Below the pieces are notes generated by a model. It searched no databases. It saw nothing but the letters and a program-made list of their open reading frames with translations, and was not told the origin of the DNA. Below are positions 1 through 8,622 of a stretch of 11,260 nucleotides of DNA, in pieces. Position 1 is the stretch's first letter, and every line of letters starts with the position of its first letter. The translations under genes were made by a program, and so were the position numbers. The DNA is from an uncultured Collinsella sp. (lineage in GTDB: Bacteria > Actinomycetota > Coriobacteriia > Coriobacteriales > Coriobacteriaceae), in the NCBI GenBank assembly GCA_900754385.1, contig CAAECP010000212.1, positions 1 to 11,260 of the forward strand. The letters run 5' to 3'.

Positions 1-981
1 CATCGGGCGCAGATCGGGCGGAATGACCGGGATGACATCCAGGATCATGTTCGCGGGGCTGTTGCCGCCCTTCAGGAAGGCGTCAACGACCTCGAGGCGC
101 TTGACGGCCTTCTCGCGCTTCTGCTTCTGGGAATCCTCGTCGGCAATGATGGCCTTGAGCTTCTCGGCCTCGGAGGGGAGGTCGATGGCAGCGAGCAGGT
201 CGCGGACGGCCTCGGCACCCATGCCACCCTTGAAGTACATCGAGTAGTAGCGGGTCATCTCGCGGAACAGCGGCTCATCGGAAATGAGGTCGCGCTCGCT
301 GAGCTTCATGAAGGCGTTGAAGGCGTCCGTGCGGAGCTGCTTCTCGTCCTTGCACTCTTCCTCGATGTCGACGATGCCGGAGGCGATCTCCTCGGGGGTC
401 AGCGGCTCCTCGTCGGAGAACTCGTCAAAGTTCTCGGGGTTGCCCTGCTCCTTGAGGGACTCGATCTGGCGGGCGCACTCGGCATCGATCTCTTCCAGAT
501 CGGCGGCGAGCTCCTCGCGCAGGTCGTCGGCGTCGGCCTCGCGAGCCTCGTAGTCAACCTCGGTGATGATGTAGCTGGCAAAGTACAGAACCTTCTCGAG
601 GTCCTTGGACTTGATGTCGAGCATACGGCTCATCGGGAAGCTCGTGGGGCTCTTGAAGTACCAGATGTGGGACACGGGAGCGGCGAGCTCGATGTGGCCC
701 ATGCGGTCGCGACGCACCTTGGCCGAGGTGACCTCGACGCCGCAGCGCTCGCAGACGATGCCCTTAAAGCGGATGCCCTTGTACTTGCCGCAGGAGCACT
801 CCCAGTCCTTGGCGGGACCGAAGATCTTCTCGCAGAACAGGCCGTCCTTCTCGGGCTTGAGGGTACGGTAATTGATGGTCTCCGGCTTCTTGACCTCACC
901 GTGCGACCAGGAACGGATCTGGTCGGCGGAGGCAAGGGAGATCTTTACCGAGTCAAAATCAGTAGCTTCGAAATCTGCCAC
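1..981 (-). CDS. rpoC: DNA-directed RNA polymerase subunit beta-prime, N-terminal 327 codons (gene continues past the left edge)
   Basis: This encodes the start of the largest catalytic subunit of RNA polymerase, which builds the clamp and, further on, the active site. The frame is open to base 1, where it breaks off in the conserved PPDLRP motif, so the catalytic NADFDGD motif lies outside. Visible landmarks are the zinc-binding cysteines C62, C64, C77 and C80 (CSCGKYK, then CERCGVEVT) and the following [15 protein letters not shown] block. Residues about 144-250 form an acidic, helical, partly coiled-coil stretch absent from the E. coli protein and comparable to the insertion known in actinobacterial beta-prime. 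I chose the GTG at 981 because AAGGAG (991-996) lies 9 nt upstream; a TTG at 987 directly after the rpoB stop is too close to it. The gene follows rpoB with only 6 nt between, so the two are co-transcribed and probably translationally coupled. Confidence 0.97.
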   Translation of the reverse strand, partial: MADFEATDFDSVKISLASADQIRSWSHGEVKKPETINYRTLKPEKDGLFCEKIFGPAKDWECSCGKYKGIRFKGIVCERCGVEVTSAKVRRDRMGHIELAAPVSHIWYFKSPTSFPMSRMLDIKSKDLEKVLYFASYIITEVDYEAREADADDLREELAADLEEIDAECARQIESLKEQGNPENFDEFSDEEPLTPEEIASGIVDIEEECKDEKQLRTDAFNAFMKLSERDLISDEPLFREMTRYYSMYFKGGMGAEAVRDLLAAIDLPSEAEKLKAIIADEDSQKQKREKAVKRLEVVDAFLKGGNSPANMILDVIPVIPPDLRPM

Positions 982-987
982 AGTCAA

Positions 988-4479
<3,492 letters not shown>

Positions 4480-4515
4480 CAGGTTTTTCCTCCTTCACGG
4501 AAATGCTCGGTGGGT

Positions 4516-4536
4516 TGGCGAGGCATAGCTTCGCCA
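4516..4536 (-). promoter_or_regulatory. hairpin in the rpoB 5' leader
   Basis: The leader RNA can pair TGGCGA with TCGCCA (6 bp), then after one A-C mismatch GC with GC, leaving a 3-nt loop. It would lie about 10 nt from the predicted transcript start and 36 nt before the rpoB GTG. There is no T-tract, so it is not a terminator; it may protect the 5' end or regulate expression. The pairing is seen in the sequence, the role is inferred. Confidence 0.5.
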
Positions 4537-4552
4537 GTTATCGCAACCTAAT

Positions 4553-4580
4553 AGTTTATCAGGTACCGACCGTTGGGCAA
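4553..4580 (-). promoter_or_regulatory. probable rpoB-rpoC promoter (sigma-70 type, extended -10)
   Basis: On the minus strand there is a -35-like TTGCCC (4580-4575), a 16-bp spacer and a -10-like TAAACT (4558-4553) preceded by TG-N, which makes an extended -10. Transcription would begin near 4546 and give a leader of about 67 nt. A galU terminator lies upstream, so rpoB needs a promoter in this gap, and this is the best one I see. The whole element is part of a sequence that recurs, inverted, upstream of galU. Confidence 0.6.
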
Positions 4581-4585
4581 GAAAA
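4557..4585 (-). repeat. copy 1 of an inverted repeat pair flanking galU
   Basis: Read on the minus strand this is TTTTcTTGCCCAACGG, then tc, GGTACC, t, GATA. It matches the plus-strand sequence 5842-5871 at about 25 of 30 aligned positions, including an unbroken 11-mer (TTGCCCAACGG) and a GGTACC. The two copies face each other across galU. This copy coincides with the proposed rpoB promoter. Confidence 0.65.
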
Positions 4586-4656
4586 GCCTTGACGCGATTG
4601 AGTTTTTGGAGTAGCAAAGTTTTTCGACAGAAAATGCGCAGGTAGATGTATGTGTA

Positions 4657-4672
4657 TCGAACATCTGTTCAT
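4657..4672. promoter_or_regulatory. LexA-like (SOS) operator
   Basis: The plus strand reads TCGAACATCTGTTCAT. The core GAAC-N4-GTTC is a perfect dyad and fits the LexA/DinR box of Gram-positive bacteria and actinobacteria (CGAAC-N4-GTTCG type) in 11 of 12 defined positions of TCGAAC-N4-GTTCGA minus its last bases. A second dyad overlaps it: CTGTTCA (4665-4671) and TGAACAG (4683-4689) with 11 nt between. On the minus strand it abuts a weak promoter-like pair (TTGTTG at 4700-4695, TATATG at 4675-4670, 19-bp spacer), which would be a repressor-type position. Regulation of rpoB by LexA would be unexpected, so another dyad-binding regulator is possible. Confidence 0.4.
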
Positions 4673-4713
4673 ATATTTTCTGTGAACAGAGAGCCAACAA
4701 TCGCAGCTCTTAT

Positions 4714-4746
4714 AAAAAACGGGCGCGAACCGAGGTCCACGCCCGT
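4714..4746 (-). terminator. intrinsic terminator of galU
   Basis: On the minus strand ACGGGCG (4746-4740) pairs with CGCCCGT (4725-4719) around a 14-nt loop, followed by a run of six T ending at 4714. It begins 20 nt after the galU stop and separates galU from rpoB. Confidence 0.9.
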
Positions 4747-4766
4747 AAATGTCGATGTCCGAAGGT

Positions 4767-5675
4767 TTACTTGCGCATCAATCCGCCGCGCTCGTCGATG
4801 GCGTCCCAGAAGGCGCTGGCAAAGCGAGGATCGCTTGCGGCCATGAGGGCGTTGGTGGCCATCCAGCCAGACGGGGTACCGGTATCGTAGCCCGAGAGCG
4901 GGTCGATGACGACAGCGTACATGGCCTCGCGATCGAGCGAGCGGGCCATGGCGTCGGTGAGCTGGATCTCGCCGCCCTTGCCGGCCTGCTGATCGGCGAG
5001 CAGGTCCATGACCAGCGGGCTCAGCAGATAACGGCCGACGATGTACAGGTTGGACGGAGCAGCCTCGGGAGCGGGCTTCTCGACCAGACCGCCGATACGC
5101 CAGACAGCGCCCGGCTCTGCATCGGCAACGTCCTCGGCGCCCTCGAGCGAACCGACGCGCTCGCCGGCGATAACGCCGTAGCGGCTGACTTCCTCGGGCG
5201 AGCAAGCAGCGACGGCGATAACCGAAGCGCCACCGTGCTCCTTGGAAACGGCGAGCATCTTGTCGCAGATGTCGCGGTTAGGCACAACGTAGTCGCCCAG
5301 AAGAACCAGGAAGTTCTCCCCTGCCACGGCGTCGGCAGCAGAGCGAATAGCATGGCCGAGGCCCTTGGGCTCATACTGATAACGGAAGTCGACCGGCATA
5401 CCGCCAGCGTGGGCGACGGCATCGGCATAGGCGTTCTTGCCGCGCTCGCGCAGCAGGTTCTCGAGCGAGCGATCGGGCTGGAAGTAGTTCAGCAGCTCGG
5501 GCTTTCCGGGCGAGGTAACGATGATGGCGTCGTCGACCTCCTCGGGGTCGAGTGCCTCCTCGACGACATACTGAATGACGGGCTTGTCGAGCACCGGCAG
5601 CATCTCTTTGGGCGTGCACTTGGTGCCAGGCAGAAAACGCGTGCCAAGACCGGCGGCGGGGATGATTGCCTTCAT
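4767..5675 (-). CDS. galU: UTP--glucose-1-phosphate uridylyltransferase
   Basis: This cytosolic enzyme makes UDP-glucose from UTP and glucose-1-phosphate, feeding cell-surface polysaccharides, glycolipids and galactose metabolism. The 302-residue protein has the nucleotide-binding signature GLGTRFLPGTKCTPKEML (residues 9-26), the uracil/sugar-site block YEPKGLGHA (101-109), LLGDY with D128 as the likely metal ligand, GLVEKP (E199, K200) and the GGEIQLTDA block (234-242). Length is normal for the family. The frame is open further upstream to 5759, but I chose the ATG at 5675 because the protein then begins MKAIIPAAG as relatives do, and AAAGGA lies 12 nt before it. The gene is monocistronic, with its own promoter and terminator, and it sits between rplL and rpoB, where galU is not usually found. 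Imperfect inverted repeats flank it. Confidence 0.95.
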   Translation of the reverse strand: MKAIIPAAGLGTRFLPGTKCTPKEMLPVLDKPVIQYVVEEALDPEEVDDAIIVTSPGKPELLNYFQPDRSLENLLRERGKNAYADAVAHAGGMPVDFRYQYEPKGLGHAIRSAADAVAGENFLVLLGDYVVPNRDICDKMLAVSKEHGGASVIAVAACSPEEVSRYGVIAGERVGSLEGAEDVADAEPGAVWRIGGLVEKPAPEAAPSNLYIVGRYLLSPLVMDLLADQQAGKGGEIQLTDAMARSLDREAMYAVVIDPLSGYDTGTPSGWMATNALMAASDPRFASAFWDAIDERGGLMRK

Positions 5676-5697
5676 GTTATTCAAAGATCCTTTCGCA

Positions 5698-5735
5698 GGC
5701 GCAAAAGCGCCCCATGCGTGCGGCACACAGCCGCA
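5698..5735 (-). promoter_or_regulatory. two small hairpins in the galU leader
   Basis: GGCGC and GCGCC pair around a 4-nt loop (5698-5711), and TGCGGC pairs with GCCGCA around a 5-nt loop (5719-5735). Both lie in the leader of about 90 nt between the predicted galU transcript start and the ATG. Neither is followed by a T-tract. No riboswitch family was recognised; the pairing is seen and any role is unknown. Confidence 0.4.
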
Positions 5736-5771
5736 GACCAAATTGCGATACCCAAGCATCTTACCGCTGGA

Positions 5772-5799
5772 ACTATATGTCGCTACAAGGCAGAGACAA
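5772..5799 (-). promoter_or_regulatory. galU promoter (sigma-70 type)
   Basis: The minus strand has TTGTCT (5799-5794), a 16-bp spacer and TATAGT (5777-5772), which is five of six matches to TATAAT. Transcription would start near 5765. It lies downstream of the rplL terminator and is the only good promoter match before galU. Confidence 0.7.
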
Positions 5800-5841
5800 T
5801 TCTTCAGCAGGTCAACGCAAATTATTGCTCGAATGGTGCAA

Positions 5842-5871
5842 TTTTATTGCCCAACGGCAGGGTACCCGATA
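5842..5871 (+). repeat. copy 2 of the inverted repeat pair flanking galU
   Basis: The plus strand reads TTTTaTTGCCCAACGG, then cag, GGTACC, c, GATA, matching the minus-strand copy at 4585-4557. Unlike copy 1 it faces rplL rather than an obvious gene start, and its -10-like position (TACGAC) is poor, so here it is not clearly a promoter. The rest of the 314-nt rplL-galU gap holds the rplL terminator, the galU promoter and the galU leader. Confidence 0.65.
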
Positions 5872-5928
5872 CGACGCAAATCACAGAATATGGCAGTTTG
5901 AGCTACCGATGTCGAGGGACCGAAAAAC

Positions 5929-5962
5929 AAAAAAGACGGGGCTCGCAACGCGAACCCCGTCT
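5929..5962 (-). terminator. intrinsic terminator of the rplJ-rplL operon
   Basis: On the minus strand AGACGGGG (5962-5955) pairs with CCCCGTCT (5941-5934). After one mismatch the stem continues with TCGC and GCGA to a 3-nt loop. Six T follow, then another T-rich run to 5923. It starts 28 nt after the rplL stop and is a strong terminator. Confidence 0.93.
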
Positions 5963-5989
5963 GCAAAGAAATCTGGCGAGAAAGCCTGA

Positions 5990-6367
5990 TTACTTGAGGG
6001 TGACAGCAGCGCCAGCAGCCTCGAGCTTCTCCTTGGCAGCCTCGGCGTCCTCCTTCTTGGCACCCTCGAGAACAGCCTTGGGAGCGCCCTCGACGACCTC
6101 CTTGGCCTCCTTCAGGCCAAGGTTGGTGAGCTCACGGACGGCCTTGATGACCTGGATCTTGTTGTCGCCGAAGCCCTCGAGCACGACGTCAAACTCGGTC
6201 TTCTCCTCGGCCTCAGCAGCGCCAGCAGCGGGAGCGGCGACAACAGCGGCAGGAGCAGCGGCGGAAACGCCGAAGGTGTCCTCGATAGCCTTGACGAGCT
6301 CGGAAGCCTCGAGAAGGGTCATTTCCTTAAGAGCATCGATGATCTCATCGGTGGTAAGCTTAGCCAT
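5990..6367 (-). CDS. rplL: 50S ribosomal protein L7/L12
   Basis: This is the multicopy stalk protein of the large ribosomal subunit. As dimers on L10 it recruits and activates the translational GTPases (EF-Tu, EF-G, IF2). The 125-residue protein shows the three expected parts: an N-terminal helical dimerisation domain (about 1-32, [16 protein letters not shown] onward), an Ala-rich flexible hinge (about 35-55), and the C-terminal factor-binding domain (from about 58, with [15 protein letters not shown] and [13 protein letters not shown] motifs, here [12 protein letters not shown]). The longer open frame to 6400 was rejected: the ATG at 6367 begins the conserved sequence and has AAAGGA 7 nt upstream. 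The gene is second in the operon, 102 nt after rplJ, and ends before a strong terminator. Confidence 0.98.
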   Translation of the reverse strand: MAKLTTDEIIDALKEMTLLEASELVKAIEDTFGVSAAAPAAVVAAPAAGAAEAEEKTEFDVVLEGFGDNKIQVIKAVRELTNLGLKEAKEVVEGAPKAVLEGAKKEDAEAAKEKLEAAGAAVTLK

Positions 6368-6386
6368 TTCTAAGTCCTTTCGGTTT

Positions 6387-6451
6387 CCGTGCGGATGCAC
6401 GGAGATCAGTTAAAACACGGCGCGAATGCGCCAGGGGTGCGGCGTTGCCGC
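6387..6451 (-). promoter_or_regulatory. three consecutive hairpins in the rplJ-rplL gap
   Basis: Three perfect inverted repeats lie between the genes: GCGGC/GCCGC with a 3-nt loop (6439-6451), GGCGC/GCGCC with a 4-nt loop (6419-6432), and CCGTGC/GCACGG with a 4-nt loop (6387-6402). In the mRNA the middle one is followed by GTGTTTT, a weak T-rich stretch. The array could act as a leaky terminator or as a barrier protecting rplL mRNA, which would suit the several-fold excess of L7/L12 over L10. The role is inferred. Confidence 0.5.
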
Positions 6452-6469
6452 CGCGGGTGAAAACAGCGA

Positions 6470-6991
6470 CTAGGCTGCCTTCTGCTCGGAGACCTGCTGG
6501 ATCGAACGAGCGAGACCAGAGGAAACGCCGTTGACGCAGACAGCGATGTCGCGAGCGAAACCGGAGATGAGACCGGCGATCTGGCCGAGAAGCTGATCCT
6601 TGGTGGGCAGCTCGGCGATAGCCTTAACATCATCAGCGGAAACGGCCTTGCCGTCGGAGATACCGCCCTTGATCTCAAGGACGCCCTTGGACTGAGCGGA
6701 GAAGTCCTTAAGGGCCTTAGCGGCCTCGACCGGCTCGGACTCGTAGAACACATAAGCGACGGGGCCGGCGAGGATCTCGTCGAGCTCGGGCTGCTCCTGG
6801 TTCTTGAGAGCGATCTTGACCAGGTTGTTCTTGTAGACCTTCATCTCGGCGCCGCACTCGCGAAGCTGATGACGCAGCTCCTGAGCCTGCTTAACCGTCA
6901 GACCGTTGTAGTTGACGACGAACAGACCGGCGTTCTCGGCGATACGGGACTCGATCTCTGCAACCTTGTCGATTTTGTACTGCTGGGGCAT
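6470..6991 (-). CDS. rplJ: 50S ribosomal protein L10
   Basis: L10 anchors the stalk: its N-terminal domain binds 23S rRNA and its C-terminal helix carries the L7/L12 dimers. The L10-L12 complex also represses its own operon by binding the mRNA leader. The 173-residue protein has the family's normal length and motifs, including an N-terminal MPQQYKIDKVAEIE, FVVNYNGLTVKQAQELRHQL (about 24-43), KVYKNNLVKIAL (about 51-62) and GPVAYVF (about 76-82). The stalk-binding tail is helical (about 138-173). The start is set by AGGAGG ending 8 nt before the ATG at 6991. The gene is first in the rplJ-rplL operon, after a long structured leader. rplK and rplA, often just upstream, are not in this window; an aminotransferase gene occupies that place. 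Confidence 0.98.
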   Translation of the reverse strand: MPQQYKIDKVAEIESRIAENAGLFVVNYNGLTVKQAQELRHQLRECGAEMKVYKNNLVKIALKNQEQPELDEILAGPVAYVFYESEPVEAAKALKDFSAQSKGVLEIKGGISDGKAVSADDVKAIAELPTKDQLLGQIAGLISGFARDIAVCVNGVSSGLARSIQQVSEQKAA

Positions 6992-7056
6992 GAATTACAC
7001 CTCCTCGAATTCTTTCCGGGCACGGTCCGCCACAAGGACGTGACGGGGGCATGTCC

Positions 7057-7093
7057 AAAAAGAAAGCCCCCGCGCTGCATGAGCGACGGGGGC
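7057..7093 (-). terminator. intrinsic terminator within the rplJ leader (attenuator)
   Basis: In the leader RNA GCCCCCG (7093-7087) pairs with CGGGGGC (7072-7066). After a one-base bulge, CGCT pairs with AGCG around a 5-nt loop. TTTCTTTTT follows (7065-7057). It stands about 65 nt before the rplJ start and after the rplJ promoter, so it can stop transcription before the gene. That fits attenuation by L10, with the leader folding deciding read-through. Confidence 0.85.
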
Positions 7094-7201
7094 GAGAAGA
7101 CATATCTACTCGACCACCTCGGCTGGCGGGAAGTCCCATTAAGCTCGCGGGTAAGACCCGTTTGCGCCGGCTGTCTCTGGCAGCGGATTCGTGCGTGAAC
7201 C
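7094..7201 (-). promoter_or_regulatory. L10-leader-type cis-regulatory RNA
   Basis: This is the 5' part of the predicted transcript of about 210 nt before rplJ. It holds features I associate with the L10 leader family: GCTGCCAGAGACAGC near the 5' side, CTTAATGGG in the middle and CAGCCGAGGTGG on the 3' side, with small hairpins (CGGGT/ACCCG with a CTT loop; GAG-AGA pairing with TCT-CTC just before the terminator). In this family L10 (with L7/L12) binds a kink-turn-like site and lowers rplJL expression. Sequence resemblance and position support this; a covariance-model match was not run. Confidence 0.75.
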
Positions 7202-7207
7202 GAAAGT

Positions 7208-7236
7208 ATTATGGCGGGGACCCCGGCGTCGGTCAA
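7208..7236 (-). promoter_or_regulatory. rplJ-rplL promoter (strong sigma-70 type)
   Basis: The minus strand has TTGACC (7236-7231), a 17-bp spacer and CATAAT (7213-7208), each five of six matches to consensus. Transcription would start near 7201. The spacer contains the perfect dyad GGGGTCCCC-like core. The -35 is also the inner end of the inverted repeat at 7231-7339. Confidence 0.82.
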
Positions 7237-7339
7237 CGGAAAACCGGGCTGCACACAATTCCACCATCCGGCACGCTCCGCCGAAGGCCAGGCGCGTGCC
7301 TGCGTTGACTTTGGGCAGCCCGGGTTTTCGTTGGCTGAC
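7231..7339. repeat. long nested inverted repeat between the aminotransferase gene and the rplJ promoter
   Basis: GAAAACCGGGCTGC (7239-7252) is the reverse complement of GCAGCCCGGGTTTTC (7315-7329) except for one extra base. The match continues outward with small gaps (GTCAACG at 7233 against CGTTGGCTGAC at 7329-7339). Inside, GGCACGC (7270-7276) pairs with GCGTGCC (7294-7300). Read from the aminotransferase gene the structure ends in TTTT, so it may work as its terminator, though no separate T-tract follows. The rest of the 7340-7392 stretch shows only a weak GCCCAC/GTGGG pairing. Confidence 0.65.
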
Positions 7340-7392
7340 GCCCCCACTCATAATGCTTGGGTCGGTGGGCTGATGTGTTGCGTCCCGTTGGG

Positions 7393-8529
7393 CTATAAGG
7401 TTGAAATGAAGGTGGACAGGCGATTTAGGCCTTCGTCCAAATCTTGGTCGGAAACACAATAGCTTAGGCGGATGTGGCCTTCGGTTCCGAAACAGTCGCC
7501 CGGGACTAGGGCTACGTTTGCCTCTTTGATGGCTTTGATGCAGAAGTCTTCGCTGGTTAGGCCGAACTTTTTGATGCTCGGGAAAGTGTAGAAGGCTCCT
7601 GCGGGCTCTACTACGTCGAGGCCCATGGCGTCTAAGGCTGCGAGTACGCGCTCGCGGCGGGCTCGATAGACTTCGAGCATGGGGGTCGGGTCGACGGTCA
7701 GGGCTCGGGCCGCGGCGTCCATCTCGAAGGAGACGGCGCTCGATACTAGGTATTGGTGAGCTTTTGCGATCTCGGCGATGACGGGGGTTGCCGCTGCGAG
7801 CCAGCCCAAGCGCCAGCCGGTCATGGCCCAGGGCTTGGAGAAGCTCTCGATGACGACCGTCTGCTCACGCAGCTCCGGGTGGCGCTGGGCAAAGCGCTCG
7901 TAGCCATCCACATAAACCAAGCGGTTGTATACGTCGTCGCAGACCACGTAGATGCCCGTCTGCTCCGCCACGTGCGCCACGGCGTCGAGCGAAGCCGCGT
8001 TGAGGATACAGCCCGTAGGATTGTTGGGCGAGCAGATGACGATGGCCTTGGTCGCCGGCGTCACGCAAGCACGAAGCGCATCCTCGTCAATCTGAAATTG
8101 CGCAGGCTCCGTATCCAAAAAGACTGCTTTGGCGTGGTTGACCACGACGATGCTCTCGTACAGGCCAAAGGCAGGCGTGGGAATAATGACCTCGTCGCCG
8201 GGGTTGAGCATAGCCATGAATGTTGCCGACAGTGCCTCGGTCGCACCGTCGGTCAGGATGACCTCATCGGCGGAAAACGCCAGGCCCGCGTCATCCATAT
8301 ATTTGGACAGTGCATCACGCAGGGCGGGGCGACCGTTGTTGGGCGGATAGTGCGTGTCACCACGGTCCAGTGCGGCGGTCACCTCGGCGCTAATCACATC
8401 GGGCGTGGGAAAATCGGGCTCGCCAAGCGCAAGCGCGATACACCCCGGGTGCTGGGCGGCGAGCGCGTTGATCCGGCGGATACCGGAGGGCTTGAGCGTG
8501 GCAAGCGAGGTATTCATGGGCAGACGCAT
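7393..8529 (-). CDS. PLP-dependent aminotransferase, class I/II
   Basis: This cytosolic enzyme moves an amino group between an amino acid and a 2-oxo acid using pyridoxal phosphate. The 378-residue protein has the fold-type I landmarks: GEPDFPTP (36-43), LTDGATEAL (92-100), SPNNPTG with N170, CDDVYN with D198 and Y201 contacting the cofactor ring, the Schiff-base lysine K232 in SFSKPWAMTGWRLGW with phosphate ligand R240, and the carboxylate-binding R354 in HIRLSYC. Overall it resembles the aspartate aminotransferase subgroup that includes B. subtilis PatA (N-acetyl-diaminopimelate aminotransferase), but substrate cannot be read from the sequence. The ATG at 8529 has AAAGGA just upstream (5 nt from AAAGGA to ATG); an ATG four codons later lacks one. 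The last third uses more A-ending codons (CTA, GTA, GCA) than the first two-thirds. It stands alone, divergent from the gene at 8623. Confidence 0.95.
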   Translation of the reverse strand: MRLPMNTSLATLKPSGIRRINALAAQHPGCIALALGEPDFPTPDVISAEVTAALDRGDTHYPPNNGRPALRDALSKYMDDAGLAFSADEVILTDGATEALSATFMAMLNPGDEVIIPTPAFGLYESIVVVNHAKAVFLDTEPAQFQIDEDALRACVTPATKAIVICSPNNPTGCILNAASLDAVAHVAEQTGIYVVCDDVYNRLVYVDGYERFAQRHPELREQTVVIESFSKPWAMTGWRLGWLAAATPVIAEIAKAHQYLVSSAVSFEMDAAARALTVDPTPMLEVYRARRERVLAALDAMGLDVVEPAGAFYTFPSIKKFGLTSEDFCIKAIKEANVALVPGDCFGTEGHIRLSYCVSDQDLDEGLNRLSTFISTL

Positions 8530-8563
8530 GGCGTTCCTTTCGTAAGGGTTGCACTAGGATAGC

Positions 8564-8578
8564 GCGGCGAGGCGCCGC
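8564..8578. repeat. GC-rich dyad in the divergent intergenic gap
   Basis: GCGGCG and CGCCGC flank a 3-nt centre in the 93-nt gap between two divergent genes. It could be an operator for either gene or simply GC-rich chance pairing. I saw no promoter here on either strand that I would defend; a minus-strand TATCCT (8560-8555) is a weak candidate -10 for the aminotransferase gene. Confidence 0.3.
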
Positions 8579-8622
8579 CAGACGGTGTAACCTAAACGGA
8601 AACCAACCGGAAAGGAGGCAGC

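Noticed and set aside
985..987. TTG directly after the rpoB stop as the rpoC start
   Set aside because: It is only 3 nt from the AAGGAG; the GTG two codons later has proper spacing of 9 nt.
4524..4529. TATGCC (minus strand) as an alternative rpoB -10
   Set aside because: It lies inside the leader hairpin and is a poorer match than the extended -10 at 4558-4553.
4646..4846. Small plus-strand frame starting next to the LexA-like box (66 codons)
   Set aside because: It was tempting as an SOS-controlled small gene, but the start lacks a good ribosome binding site, it runs through the galU terminator, and its second half is antisense to galU with Arg-rich shadow composition.
5676..5759. Upstream extension of galU by 28 codons
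   Set aside because: The extra residues do not look like the family and lie in the predicted leader after the promoter; the conserved start MKAIIPAAG has its own ribosome binding site.
6200..6262. Alanine-rich, repeat-like stretch in rplL
   Set aside because: This is the normal flexible hinge of L7/L12, not a DNA repeat of interest.
4749..6413. Plus-strand open frame of 554 codons across galU, the galU promoter region and rplL
   Set aside because: It is antisense to two clear genes, crosses their terminator and promoter, and has no ribosome binding site or recognisable domain.
7753..8562. Plus-strand frame of 269 codons antisense to the aminotransferase gene
   Set aside because: It is a shadow of a GC-rich gene with clear PLP-enzyme motifs on the other strand.
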